Below are positions 1-8,298 of a DNA stretch of 64,000 bases, in pieces. The notes beneath the pieces are model-generated. The model was not told the origin of the DNA and ran no database searches. It was given only the letters and a program-made list of their open reading frames with translations. Every line of letters starts with the position of its first letter. Positions within the stretch are counted from its first letter, which is position 1. The stretch comes from UBA3076 sp964646435. GTDB lineage: Bacteria; Desulfobacterota; Dissulfuribacteria; Dissulfuribacterales; UBA3076. The DNA is taken from assembly GCA_964646435.1 (NCBI GenBank), contig CAZYEJ010000005.1:1-64000 (forward strand). The letters run 5' to 3'. A program made the translations under genes and the position numbers.

Positions 1-83
1 CCATGGAAGAGGGAGTTCGATTTGCGATCCGCGAAGGTGGCCGAACAGTCGGGGCTGGCGTGGTAACCAAAATCATAGAGTAG
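1..83 (+). CDS. tuf: Elongation factor Tu, C-terminal end (partial)
   Basis: Only the last 26 codons are present, read in the frame that starts at base 3 and ending in TAG at 81-83. The residues MEEGVRFAIREGGRTVGAGV, followed by a short basic-acidic tail, are the highly conserved end of EF-Tu domain 3. EF-Tu carries aminoacyl-tRNA to the ribosome as a GTP complex. The gene starts to the left of the window. Its position directly before rpmG, tRNA-Trp, secE and nusG is the classic bacterial order, which supports the call. Nothing can be said about the GTPase domain because it lies outside the window. Confidence 0.95.
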   Translation, partial: MEEGVRFAIREGGRTVGAGVVTKIIE

Positions 84-93
84 GAGGCTGGCC

Positions 94-243
94 ATGAGAG
101 AGATAGTCACCCTTGCGTGTACGGTCTGCAAGCGGCGTAATTATACTACTACAAAGAATAAACGGACTACTCCAGATAAGCTTGAACTTAAGAAGTACTG
201 CCGATTCGACAGAAGGCATACGATACACAAGGAGATAAAGTAG
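94..243 (+). CDS. rpmG: 50S ribosomal protein L33
   Basis: This 49-residue protein is a component of the large ribosomal subunit. It begins MREIVTLACTVCKRRNYTTT and ends with the basic RRHTIHKEIK tail usual for L33. The start ATG follows a GGAGG ribosome site inside the tuf-rpmG gap of 10 bases. The first zinc-binding pair (C9 and C12, as CTVC) is present. The second pair is incomplete: only C36 remains and the partner position reads Asp (YCRFD). The protein is therefore midway between the zinc-binding and zinc-free forms of L33. It is too short for many automatic gene callers, but length, sequence and operon position all agree. Confidence 0.95.
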   Translation: MREIVTLACTVCKRRNYTTTKNKRTTPDKLELKKYCRFDRRHTIHKEIK

Positions 244-317
244 TTTTAATATCTGCTTGCAGGATTTTATGTTAGACGACGCCTTTCCGGCAAAGCTAGG
301 AAAAATCGGATCTCCAC

Positions 318-393
318 AGGCCAGTAGCTCTAATGGTAGAGCACCGGACTCCAAATCCGGGAGTTGGGGGTTCGAGTCCCTCCTGGCCTGCCA
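318..393 (+). tRNA. trnW: tRNA-Trp (anticodon CCA)
   Basis: A full cloverleaf can be drawn. The acceptor stem is AGGCCAG with CTGGCCT, the discriminator base is G and CCA is encoded at 391-393. The anticodon arm is CCGGA, loop CTCCAAA, TCCGG, giving anticodon CCA. The T arm contains GGTTCGAGTCC. A tryptophan tRNA between rpmG and secE is the standard arrangement in many bacteria, and it is probably processed from the ribosomal-protein transcript. Confidence 0.97.
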
Positions 394-444
394 TTGTTCG
401 TTATCAGAAAATATAAGTTTACTCCGGCAAGTCGGGAGATTTAA

Positions 445-780
445 GTGACAAAAAAGAAAGTTAGAAAGGCTCAGGACAGAAAAAAAACACAGGCTGTAAC
501 ACAAGGCAATGACAAGCCTGTCAAGAACCATTCGTCCAACCAGGGTTCCGGTCGGGCAGAGGCCAGTATTGCTTTGAGCAGCGGTGTTATTGGTTGGGTG
601 GATAGGGCTAAGTCCTTTCTTCTAGAGGTCCGTGTCGAGTTTGATAAAATTACTTGGCCTTCCAGGAAGGAAGCAATAGCGTTGACTGCCGCTGTGTTGG
701 CAATTACGTTTTTCTTTACTGCGTACCTTGGTATAGTAGATATTTCCCTGACAAAGCTTGTCAGCTTTCTTATTTATTAA
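445..780 (+). CDS. secE: Preprotein translocase subunit SecE
   Basis: SecE is the small essential subunit of the SecYEG channel in the inner membrane. The protein is 111 residues and starts at GTG. The first ~55 residues are a Lys/Ser-rich hydrophilic extension without a recognisable domain. The conserved part begins with FLLEVRVEFDKITWPSRKEA, the amphipathic helix with the hallmark KITWPSRKE motif. One membrane helix follows (about residues 80-105). This single-helix form is the usual one outside the Enterobacteriaceae. The gene lies between tRNA-Trp and nusG as expected. The gap to nusG (121 bases) contains short A/T-rich direct repeats of GAAATTA type. Confidence 0.95.
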   Translation: MTKKKVRKAQDRKKTQAVTQGNDKPVKNHSSNQGSGRAEASIALSSGVIGWVDRAKSFLLEVRVEFDKITWPSRKEAIALTAAVLAITFFFTAYLGIVDISLTKLVSFLIY

Positions 781-901
781 CAATGGCTTGAAATTAGAAA
801 TTAGAAATTTCCAATTTCAGCGTTCCGTGAACGCTTACTAAAAAAATAAGTTGGTCCACGTCAAACATGATTTTCTATAGCTTGTAAATGAGTAACTTTT
901 A

Positions 902-1435
902 ATGGCACAAAAATGGTACGTTGTTCACACCTATTCCGGGTTTGAGTATAAAGTCAAGGTCTCCTTAGAAGAGAGGATTAAGCAGTATGGGATGGAGGAG
1001 TATTTCTCCGGAATTGTTGTTCCCATGGAAAAGGTAGTGGAAATTCTAAGAGGAGAAAGGCATACTTCATCCAGAAAAATATTTCCGGGCTACATTTTGG
1101 TAAAGATGGAATTAAATGATAACTCGTGGCATTTGGTTCAGGACACCCCAAAAGTGACCGGCTTTATCGGTGGCTTGCAGAATCCGGTACCACTTTCAGA
1201 TGAAGAGGCGGAAAAAATAATCCGCCAGATGGAAGAACGAGCTCTAGCGCCGGTACCCAAGTATAGCTTTGAAGAGGGTGATCATGTGACTGTGACAGAT
1301 GGGCCTTTTGCCAATTTTAACGGTGTTGTAGATAATGTTAACCCGGAGAAGGGAAAGATCAGGGTACTTGTATCTATTTTTGGAAGGTCAACACCTGTTG
1401 AATTGGAATTCGGACACGTACAAAAGGCCGGTTAA
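902..1435 (+). CDS. nusG: Transcription termination/antitermination factor NusG
   Basis: NusG binds the clamp of RNA polymerase, suppresses pausing and links polymerase to Rho or the ribosome. The 177-residue protein begins AQKWYVVHTYSGFEYKVK, the standard start of the NGN domain, followed by FPGYILVKM and PKVTGFIGG. The C-terminal KOW domain (about residues 120-177) contains GDHVTVTDGPFANFNGVVD and ends EFGHVQKAG, the usual end of NusG. No extra domain is inserted. It is followed by rplK after 11 bases, so the two are almost certainly cotranscribed. Confidence 0.97.
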   Translation: MAQKWYVVHTYSGFEYKVKVSLEERIKQYGMEEYFSGIVVPMEKVVEILRGERHTSSRKIFPGYILVKMELNDNSWHLVQDTPKVTGFIGGLQNPVPLSDEEAEKIIRQMEERALAPVPKYSFEEGDHVTVTDGPFANFNGVVDNVNPEKGKIRVLVSIFGRSTPVELEFGHVQKAG

Positions 1436-1446
1436 AGGAGAATATT

Positions 1447-1872
1447 ATGGCCAAGAAAGTTTTATCATATATTAAACTCCAAATCCCTGCCGGGCAGGCA
1501 AACCCGTCTCCGCCTGTGGGACCCGCTTTGGGGCAGCAGGGCGTGAACATAATGGAGTTTGTCAAGGCCTTTAATGCAAAGACACAGGACCAGATTGGGA
1601 TGATAATTCCTGTTGTGATAACAGTATATACAGACAGGTCATTCAGTTTTATTATGAAGACGCCTCCTGCAGCTATTTTGCTTAAGAAGGCGGCAAATAT
1701 CGAGAAAGGGTCAGGAATTCCTAATCGGGAAAAAGTCGGCAAAGTTACCAGGAAGCAGGTAGAGGAAATCGCCACGAAAAAGGAGCCGGACTTGACCGCT
1801 GTTGATTTGCATGCGGCTGCACGTTCCATTGAAGGCACAGCCCGTAGTATGGGTATTGAAATTATTGATTAA
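1447..1872 (+). CDS. rplK: 50S ribosomal protein L11
   Basis: L11 forms the base of the L7/L12 stalk at the GTPase-associated centre of the large subunit. The 141-residue length is standard. The N-terminal domain reads IKLQIPAGQANPSPPVGPAL, with the proline-rich flexible segment, and then GQQGVNIMEFVKAFNAKT. The C-terminal RNA-binding domain contains KTPPAAILLKKAA and ends ARSIEGTARSMGIEIID. The gene has a good ribosome site (AAAGGAG) after nusG and precedes rplA, as in nearly all bacteria. Confidence 0.98.
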   Translation: MAKKVLSYIKLQIPAGQANPSPPVGPALGQQGVNIMEFVKAFNAKTQDQIGMIIPVVITVYTDRSFSFIMKTPPAAILLKKAANIEKGSGIPNREKVGKVTRKQVEEIATKKEPDLTAVDLHAAARSIEGTARSMGIEIID

Positions 1873-1876
1873 AGGG

Positions 1877-1917
1877 ATATTACACGATGCCGGTTCGATG
1901 CAGATGGCGTGTAATAT
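1877..1917 (+). promoter_or_regulatory. Hairpin in the rplK-rplA gap
   Basis: A perfect 10-bp inverted repeat, ATATTACACG (1877-1886) with CGTGTAATAT (1908-1917), fills most of the short gap between rplK and rplA. There is no T-run after it, so it is not a standard terminator. It may control translation of rplA or be a processing site. The known L1 autoregulatory site in Escherichia coli lies before rplK, so equating this hairpin with L1 control would be a guess. Confidence 0.4.
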
Positions 1918-1938
1918 GGACTAAGGGAGAAAGATTCC

Positions 1939-2643
1939 ATGGCAAGTCATGGCAAAAAATATCTGGATGCAAAGGCCAAAATGGATGCAGGCCGAAAGTA
2001 TGGTTTGGATGAAGCAATAGACGTGGTCCTCAGTACGCACTATGTCAAGTTTGATGAGACCGTAGATCTAGCCATAGTCCTGGGGGTCGATCCCAGGAAG
2101 GCAGACCAAAATGTGAGAAGCTCTGTTGTCCTTCCTCACGGTACCGGACGCACTCAAAGGATCCTGGCAATTGCTAAGGGTGAAAAGGCCAAAGAGGCTG
2201 AGGATGCCGGCGCCGACTATGTTGGGGCCGAGGATGCGATAGAAAAAATAAAAGGGGGCTGGCTTAATTTTGATAAAGTTGTTGCCACTCCTGATATGAT
2301 GTCAATGGTTGGCAGGATCGGCAAGATTCTCGGTCCAAGAGGTATGATGCCGAATGCCAAGACCGGAACCGTCACCTTTGATGTTGCCAGGGCGGTTAAT
2401 GAGATAAAGGCAGGAAAGGTGGACTTTCGGGTAGATAAGGGTGGGGTTGTCCATGTTCCATTGGGCAAGGTTTCCTTTGGTTCCAATAAAATCAAGGAGA
2501 ATTTCGCATTGCTTGCTGAGACATTACTCCGTATAAAGCCTTCTACAAGCAAGGGGGCCTATGTGCGGAGTGTTGCACTATCCACTACAATGGGACCAGG
2601 AGTGAAGGTGGATCCCTCTGAAGTTAAAACAGTCGCTTCCTAA
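1939..2643 (+). CDS. rplA: 50S ribosomal protein L1
   Basis: L1 forms the mobile stalk at the E site and is an mRNA-binding translational repressor of its own operon in studied bacteria. The 234-residue length is normal. Recognisable segments are KYLDAKAKMDAGRKYGLDEA at the start, FDETVDLAIVLGVDPRKADQ, the domain II region ending GRIGKILGPRGMMPNAKTGT, and the return to domain I with KAGKVDFRVDKGG. The C-terminus SVALSTTMGPGVKVD is the usual one. A GGGAGA ribosome site precedes the ATG. Confidence 0.98.
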   Translation: MASHGKKYLDAKAKMDAGRKYGLDEAIDVVLSTHYVKFDETVDLAIVLGVDPRKADQNVRSSVVLPHGTGRTQRILAIAKGEKAKEAEDAGADYVGAEDAIEKIKGGWLNFDKVVATPDMMSMVGRIGKILGPRGMMPNAKTGTVTFDVARAVNEIKAGKVDFRVDKGGVVHVPLGKVSFGSNKIKENFALLAETLLRIKPSTSKGAYVRSVALSTTMGPGVKVDPSEVKTVAS

Positions 2644-2650
2644 ATAATAT

Positions 2651-2736
2651 AATGTTGAATTTTGAATGCTGAATGTTGAATTAAGGTAATGCAATTATAT
2701 TTTTCCCGCAATTCATAATTCAACATTCAGCATTTA
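2651..2736. repeat. A/T-rich palindromic repeat between rplA and rplJ
   Basis: The arms AATGCTGAATGTTGAATT (2665-2682) and AATTCAACATTCAGCATT (2717-2734) are perfect reverse complements of 18 bases. Each arm is built from imperfect copies of a short unit of TTGAAT type. Related blocks occur at 781-820, 3478-3571, 12735-12759, 19722-19790 and 35503-35535, always between genes. The function is unknown. Confidence 0.6.
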
Positions 2737-2744
2737 AATTTTTA

Positions 2745-2891
2745 TGTCTGCTCATTAGTCAGAGACAGTAGGTACGCCTCATATGTTTAATAGAGCTAGT
2801 CAGGCACTTAGCTCTACCTACCCAGATAGGTGAGACCTCTGCCTTTGGCAGTAAAAAAATAACTGCCTATGGTAGAAAGGGGGGGAGAAAT
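2745..2891 (+). promoter_or_regulatory. Ribosomal protein L10 leader (rplJ 5' UTR)
   Basis: The gap before rplJ contains a G/A-rich structured stretch. It includes TAGAGCTAGTCAGGCACTTA, an AGCTCTACCTACC segment and paired CTGCCTTTGGCAG and AACTGCCTATGG elements just before the GGGGGGAG ribosome site. Position, length and these elements fit the widespread L10 leader, to which the L10-(L7/L12)4 complex binds to repress its own synthesis. The call rests on position and general pattern; a covariance-model search was not possible. Confidence 0.6.
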
Positions 2892-3425
2892 TTGGCTTTA
2901 AAGCTTAAGGAAAAAGAGACCATAGTTGAGGATCTGCATGAGAAGTTTTCCAGATCTGAAGCTGTAGTTATGACTCGGTTTTCAGGTCTCGACGTTGCTG
3001 GTGCCAATAAACTTCGAAAGAAGCTCAGGGAGTCAGGTGCCGAGTTCAAGGTATCAAAAAATACTCTTTTTAAAAGGGCCATAAAGGGCACCTCGGCAGA
3101 AGTGCTTTCAGATAAGTTTTTAGGCCCTAATGCCGTGGCCTTTGCGTCTGAAGATCCAGTGTCTATGGCCAAGGTTTTGGTGGAGTTCGCAAAGAAGAGT
3201 GAGATCCTTGAGATCCGCAGCGGCGTTTTGAATGGAAAATTCATTGATATTGCCCAGATCCAGACCTTGTCAGAACTGCCAAGCCGGGATGTTCTGCTTG
3301 CAAAGCTGCTTACAGTTTTTGTCGCTGTTCCTACAGGTCTTGTTATTGCCCTGTCAGGTATACCGCGAAAGCTGCTATATGCGTTAAGGGCAATTGAAGA
3401 TCAGAAAAATAATGATGACAATTGA
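2892..3425 (+). CDS. rplJ: 50S ribosomal protein L10
   Basis: L10 anchors the L7/L12 dimers to the ribosome and, with them, represses its own mRNA. The protein is 177 residues and begins at TTG directly after the strong GGGGGGAG ribosome site; no ATG is available nearby. Conserved parts are KEKETIVEDLHEKFSRSEAV, the RNA-binding GANKLRKKLRESGAEFKVSK with NTLFKRA, and FLGPNAVAF. The C-terminal helix that carries L12 reads PRKLLYALRAIEDQKNN. The rare start codon probably helps keep L10 low relative to L12. Confidence 0.96.
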   Translation: MALKLKEKETIVEDLHEKFSRSEAVVMTRFSGLDVAGANKLRKKLRESGAEFKVSKNTLFKRAIKGTSAEVLSDKFLGPNAVAFASEDPVSMAKVLVEFAKKSEILEIRSGVLNGKFIDIAQIQTLSELPSRDVLLAKLLTVFVAVPTGLVIALSGIPRKLLYALRAIEDQKNNDDN

Positions 3426-3477
3426 ATAAGTGGTTCTGCTCAAATCAAAAAGCACGAGATGCATCCATTTATAGATA

Positions 3478-3571
3478 ATACTGAATTGTGAATGCTAAAT
3501 GCTGAATTGTGGAAGAATGTTTAAAAAACATATACCGTAATTTAACATTCAACATTCAAAATTTAACATTT
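3478..3571. repeat. A/T-rich imperfect palindrome between rplJ and rplL
   Basis: The left part has repeats of GAATGCTAAATGCTGAATT type and the right part the complementary AACATTCAACATTCAAAATT type. It is a second member of the family at 2651-2736. It is followed at 3609-3625 by a GATA tetranucleotide run (about four units) lying some 20 bases before the rplL start. Confidence 0.5.
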
Positions 3572-3644
3572 ATTGTGCGCTGCAGATTGGATTTTTTCGG
3601 CAGAATTATAGATAGATAGATAGATAGTTAATAAGGAGATTGAA

Positions 3645-4031
3645 ATGGCTATTTCCAAAGAGGACGTAATTGAATTTATTTCTAATATGACAGTGCTTGA
3701 ACTCTCCGAGCTAGTCAAGGAGTTGGAGGATAAGTTTGGTGTAAGTGCAGCGGCGCCGGTCGCAGTAGCGGCTCCCGGTGCAGTTGCCGGTGAAGGGGGC
3801 GGTGCCCCTGCTGAGGAACAGACAGAGTTTGATGTTATTCTAGTAGACTTTGGCGACCAGAAAATCAAGGTAATCAAGGAAGTCAGGGCCGTAACAAGCT
3901 TGGGCCTTAAGGAAGCTAAAGATTTGGTTGAGAGCGCGCCTAAACCCATCAAAGAAGGTGTTTCCAAAGACGAGGCCGAGAAGATAAAGGAACAGATCGA
4001 GAGTGTCGGCGCAAAGCTAGAGATAAAATAA
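3645..4031 (+). CDS. rplL: 50S ribosomal protein L7/L12
   Basis: L7/L12 is the multicopy stalk protein that recruits translational GTPases. At 128 residues it has the N-terminal dimerisation domain (MAISKEDVIEFISNMTVLEL), an Ala/Gly/Pro-rich hinge (about residues 36-60) and the C-terminal domain. The C-terminal domain contains KIKVIKEVRAVTSLGLKEAK and GVSKDEAEKIKEQIESVGAK, which match the factor-binding surface. An AAGGAG ribosome site lies just before the ATG, as expected for a protein made in fourfold excess over L10. Confidence 0.98.
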   Translation: MAISKEDVIEFISNMTVLELSELVKELEDKFGVSAAAPVAVAAPGAVAGEGGGAPAEEQTEFDVILVDFGDQKIKVIKEVRAVTSLGLKEAKDLVESAPKPIKEGVSKDEAEKIKEQIESVGAKLEIK

Positions 4032-4095
4032 CCAGGAAATATTCACAACGATATAAAAAATTGCGCATCCAATGCCGGTTGCCGCTCGATCATCT

Positions 4096-4130
4096 TGTAT
4101 GGGCGGGGATAAACCCCGCCCATACATTTT
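4096..4130 (+). terminator. Attenuator hairpin between rplL and rpoB
   Basis: A perfect 13-bp stem, TGTATGGGCGGGG with CCCCGCCCATACA (4096-4108 and 4114-4126), has a 5-base ATAAA loop and is followed by TTTT. Its position between rplL and rpoB matches the partial terminator known from other bacteria, which lowers rpoBC transcription below that of the ribosomal proteins. The short T-run suggests incomplete termination, as required for rpoB expression. Confidence 0.75.
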
Positions 4131-4189
4131 AGATTTCCCCCAATTGTCAATAACGTGCAACGAAAAACGCTACCCCGAGGCAGTACTCT

Positions 4190-7100
4190 ATGACAAAAAA
4201 TCAAGCACTACCCATTAGAAAGGATTTTGGTCGTGTAAAAAAAGTCATTGATATCCCAAACTTAATCGAGATGCAGCAGTGTTCCTACACCAAGTTTTTG
4301 CAAAAAGACGTAGCTCCGGAAGCCAGAGAGGATGTGGGGATTCAGGCAGCATTTCAAAGCGTCTTTCCGATAACGGATTTCACAGGTGCCTCTTCTATTG
4401 AATTTGTTCAATATTCTATAGGTAAGTCCAAATACTCTGAGGAAGAATGTCTTTCCCGTGGCGTGACCTATGAGTCGCCGGTGAAGATGGTGGCGCGACT
4501 TCTTTCTTATGACGTAGATAAAGAAAGCGGAGTACAAAGTATACGGGATATCAAGGAACAGCAGATTTACTTTGGCGCCATTCCCCTTATGACCAGAACA
4601 GGCACCTTTATTATTAATGGTACTGAGCGAGTAGTGGTCAGCCAGCTTCAGCGTTCCCCAGGGGTGTTTTTTGACCACGACAAGGGAAAGACACATGCCA
4701 GCGGAAAATTGCTTTACTCAGCCAGGGTCATTCCGGTCCGTGGTTCCTGGATAGACTTGGAGTTTGATCCCAAAGACATCTTGCATGTCCGGATAGATCG
4801 CAGGCGGAAGTTCCCTGTAACAGTGTTGCTAAAAGCAATGGGTTACAGCACTGAAGATTTACTAAGTATTTTTTATAACTGGGATACGTATGTAATTGAT
4901 GGCAAATTTCTGTATCGCAGGGTGAATACAGAGACCATGTTAGGCCAGAAGGCTACTCTGGACGTGGTGAATCCCGATACAGGCGATATCCTTTTACGCA
5001 AGAATCGCAAGTTCTCCCGGACCATGATGAAAAAGTTTGAGGAATCAGGTGTCGTCATGGTACCTGTTGAAGAAGATGATCTGATAGAAAAGATCATAGC
5101 CCTTGATGTGGTAAATCCTGAAACCGGGGAGGTGTTGATTCCCATGAACTCTCCGGTCACGAAAAAGGATTTGGCCTTTTTAAGGGAGAGTGGAATCACA
5201 GAGTTGCAGGTTCTGTTTATCGATGGCATCAAGGTAAGTTCTTCCATAAGGGACACACTATTTCAGGACAAGACACAGAATCAGGAAGAGGCCATTATAG
5301 AAGTATTCCGGAGGCTTCGTCCTGGTAGTCCCCCAATACCCGAGGTGGCTGAGAAGTTTTTTAATTCTCTTTTTTTCAACCCCAGCACCTATGACCTCTC
5401 AGAGGTAGGCCGTTATAAGATCAATCAGAGGCTGGGTATGGATTTGCCTCTTTCCCTGAAGGTCCTCACGACTGAGGACATAATGGAGACTGTGAGGGAA
5501 TTGGTCCGTTTAAAGGATAGGCAGGGGCAGGTTGATGACATAGATCATTTAGGAAACCGCCGGGTCAGATCAGTGGGTGAGCTTATAGAGAATCAGTACA
5601 GGATTGGGCTGGTCCGGATGGAGCGGGCTATTAAAGAGAGAATGACCCTTCAGGAAGTTGAGGCGTTAATGCCTAATGATTTGGTAAACCCTAAGCCCGT
5701 AACCTCCGTCATCAAGGAATTTTTCGGCTCCAGTCAGCTTTCCCAGTTTATGGACCAGACCAATGCGTTGTCAGAAATTACCCACAAGCGAAGGTTATCT
5801 GCTTTAGGGCCGGGTGGCCTGTCTAGGGAGAGGGCCGGATTTGAGGTGCGAGACGTACACCCCACTCATTATGGGAGGATTTGTCCCATTGAAACACCAG
5901 AAGGTCCAAATATCGGACTGATAGTTTCTTTGAGTTCCTTTGCCAAAATAAACAGGTATGGTTTTGTGGAGACCCCTTATCGTAAGGTTAAGGACCGCAG
6001 GACTACAGGGAAAGTGGTCTATATGACTGCTATTGAAGATGAAAAGGAGACTATCGCACAGGCAACAGTCAGTCTTGATGATAACGGATATATTATTGAT
6101 GACAATGTCGGTGTCAGGAGAGTGGGCGAGTTCGTTATTGTCCCGGCAGATGAGGTTACTGCCATAGACGTGGCCCCCAACCAGTTGGTCAGTGTTTCCG
6201 CAGGTCTTATACCATTTTTGGAAAATGATGATGCAAACCGGGCCTTGATGGGTTCCAACATGCAGCGGCAGGCAGTTCCTCTGCTGGTTTCAGAGGCTCC
6301 ACTCGTTGGTACCGGGATGGAGAAAATAGTGGCCACGGATTCCGGTGTGACTGTAGTTGGGGAAAAGGACGGATATATAGAAGACGTCGATGCTACACGC
6401 CTGGTAGTGGTTTACGATGAGGATGAGTCCAAGGAACTACCGGTGGAGGTCAAGATACATAAACTCACCAAGTACCAGAAGTCCAATCAGACAACAACAC
6501 TCAATCAAAGACCAATAGTGATTCCAGGGCAGAAATTTAAAAAAGGAGACGTTCTTGTAGATGGTCCATCTACCGATAATGGAGAACTGGCATTAGGCAA
6601 AAATGTTGTAGTGGCTTTTATGCCTTGGCGAGGCTACAATTTTGAAGATGCAATGGTCGTAAGTGAACGCCTGGTCAAAGAGGACGTTTATACATCTATA
6701 CATATTGAGGAATTTGAGTTGGAGGCCAGGGATACTAAGCTGGGCAAGGAGGAGATAACCCGCGACATACCTAATGTAGGGGAAGACGCCCTCAGTGATC
6801 TGGATGACAGCGGCATAATACGTGTAGGAGCAGAGGTTAAGTCCGGAGACATACTTGTAGGCAAGATTACACCAAAGGGAGAGACCCAGCTTACTCCGGA
6901 GGAGAAGCTCCTTCGGGCCATCTTTGGTGAGAAGGCAGGAGACGTAAAGGATACATCTCTCAGGGTGTCGCCTGGAATCCAAGGTGTGGTGATAGATGCC
7001 AAAGTTTTTTGCCGCAAAGGTGTGGAAAAAGACGAACGGATCCAGGCCATTGAGGACATTGAAATAGCACATGTACTTAAGGATCAAGCGGATGAGATCA

Positions 7101-8281
7101 ATGTGATTCGTCGGACCGCTCTTAAAAAACTGGAAAGTCATCTAAAGGGGCAGAAGGCATCGGTTTCTATAATAGACAGTAAGGGCAAGGTCTATCTTGA
7201 GGCCGGGCATGAGATTACAAGTGATATGCTCCGGAAGATACCTATCCATCGTTTGAGAGATCTCATGCTGGAAGGTCGCAGGAGCATGATTCCTGTAGTG
7301 AGTGATGTGCTGTCCTGGTATGAGGGTGAGGTCCAACGAATAACCACCTACTTTGAGGGTAAAATTGAGCGTCTGAAGAAGGGGGATGATCTTCCGCCGG
7401 GTGTGATTAAGATGGTCAGGGTCTGTGTGGCAATGAAGCGGAAGCTGTCCATAGGTGACAAGATGTCCGGGCGTCATGGCAACAAAGGTGTAGTTTCTAC
7501 TATCGTGCCGATAGAGGATATGCCATATTTTGCAGACGGCACTCCGGTTGACATTGTTTTGAATCCACTGGGCGTACCTTCACGGATGAATGTGGGTCAG
7601 CTCTTGGAGATGCATCTGGGTTGGGCTGCAAAAAATCTTGGGGCACAACTGGCTGAGTTGGCAAAAGATTATAAGATCGACAAGATCAAGCAAAAAATGG
7701 CTAATATCTATTCGCAAGACGAGCTGAATGCCTTGATAGGCGGCATGGATGACGAACAGTTACGAAACCTTGCCTTGAGTCTTGAACAGGGCGTACCTGT
7801 TGCTACTCCGGTGTTTGACGGAGCACATGAGGACCAGATTCGTAAGCTTCTGGTAGAGTCAGGACAATCAGAACTTGGCGAGGTGATTCTTTACGATGGA
7901 TATACTGGAAAGGCTATAGCCGAGCCGGTCACTGTCGGGGTCATGTATGTATTGAAACTTCATCACTTAGTAGATGATAAGATACATGCCCGCTCTACAG
8001 GTCCATATTCTTTGGTCACGCAGCAGCCCCTTGGAGGAAAGGCCCAGTTTGGTGGGCAGCGATTGGGTGAGATGGAGGTGTGGGCCATGGAGGCTTACGG
8101 CGCCGCTTATTGTCTTCAGGAGTTCCTGACAGTCAAGTCCGACGACGTAGTCGGGAGATCCAGGATGTATGAAAAGATCGTCAAGGGCAACAATTTTCTT
8201 GAGGCAGGTCTTCCTGAGTCCTTTAATGTCCTGGTGAAGGAGCTTCAGGGTCTATGTCTGGATATAGAGTTGCAGGAGTGA
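4190..8281 (+). CDS. rpoB: DNA-directed RNA polymerase subunit beta
   Basis: This is the second largest catalytic subunit of RNA polymerase, 1363 residues long and of normal length. It carries the rifampicin-region residues SQLSQFMDQTNALSEITHKR, followed by the invariant RICPIETPEGPNIGLI at about residue 562. The KMSGRHGNKG segment near residue 1090 and the C-terminal PLGGKAQFGGQRLGEMEVWA are typical. No frameshift or insertion is visible. The start ATG lies about 60 bases after the attenuator, and rpoC follows after 17 bases, so beta and beta-prime are made from one mRNA. Confidence 0.99.
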   Translation: MTKNQALPIRKDFGRVKKVIDIPNLIEMQQCSYTKFLQKDVAPEAREDVGIQAAFQSVFPITDFTGASSIEFVQYSIGKSKYSEEECLSRGVTYESPVKMVARLLSYDVDKESGVQSIRDIKEQQIYFGAIPLMTRTGTFIINGTERVVVSQLQRSPGVFFDHDKGKTHASGKLLYSARVIPVRGSWIDLEFDPKDILHVRIDRRRKFPVTVLLKAMGYSTEDLLSIFYNWDTYVIDGKFLYRRVNTETMLGQKATLDVVNPDTGDILLRKNRKFSRTMMKKFEESGVVMVPVEEDDLIEKIIALDVVNPETGEVLIPMNSPVTKKDLAFLRESGITELQVLFIDGIKVSSSIRDTLFQDKTQNQEEAIIEVFRRLRPGSPPIPEVAEKFFNSLFFNPSTYDLSEVGRYKINQRLGMDLPLSLKVLTTEDIMETVRELVRLKDRQGQVDDIDHLGNRRVRSVGELIENQYRIGLVRMERAIKERMTLQEVEALMPNDLVNPKPVTSVIKEFFGSSQLSQFMDQTNALSEITHKRRLSALGPGGLSRERAGFEVRDVHPTHYGRICPIETPEGPNIGLIVSLSSFAKINRYGFVETPYRKVKDRRTTGKVVYMTAIEDEKETIAQATVSLDDNGYIIDDNVGVRRVGEFVIVPADEVTAIDVAPNQLVSVSAGLIPFLENDDANRALMGSNMQRQAVPLLVSEAPLVGTGMEKIVATDSGVTVVGEKDGYIEDVDATRLVVVYDEDESKELPVEVKIHKLTKYQKSNQTTTLNQRPIVIPGQKFKKGDVLVDGPSTDNGELALGKNVVVAFMPWRGYNFEDAMVVSERLVKEDVYTSIHIEEFELEARDTKLGKEEITRDIPNVGEDALSDLDDSGIIRVGAEVKSGDILVGKITPKGETQLTPEEKLLRAIFGEKAGDVKDTSLRVSPGIQGVVIDAKVFCRKGVEKDERIQAIEDIEIAHVLKDQADEINVIRRTALKKLESHLKGQKASVSIIDSKGKVYLEAGHEITSDMLRKIPIHRLRDLMLEGRRSMIPVVSDVLSWYEGEVQRITTYFEGKIERLKKGDDLPPGVIKMVRVCVAMKRKLSIGDKMSGRHGNKGVVSTIVPIEDMPYFADGTPVDIVLNPLGVPSRMNVGQLLEMHLGWAAKNLGAQLAELAKDYKIDKIKQKMANIYSQDELNALIGGMDDEQLRNLALSLEQGVPVATPVFDGAHEDQIRKLLVESGQSELGEVILYDGYTGKAIAEPVTVGVMYVLKLHHLVDDKIHARSTGPYSLVTQQPLGGKAQFGGQRLGEMEVWAMEAYGAAYCLQEFLTVKSDDVVGRSRMYEKIVKGNNFLEAGLPESFNVLVKELQGLCLDIELQE

Positions 8282-8298
8282 TACGGGGGTTTTACTGA

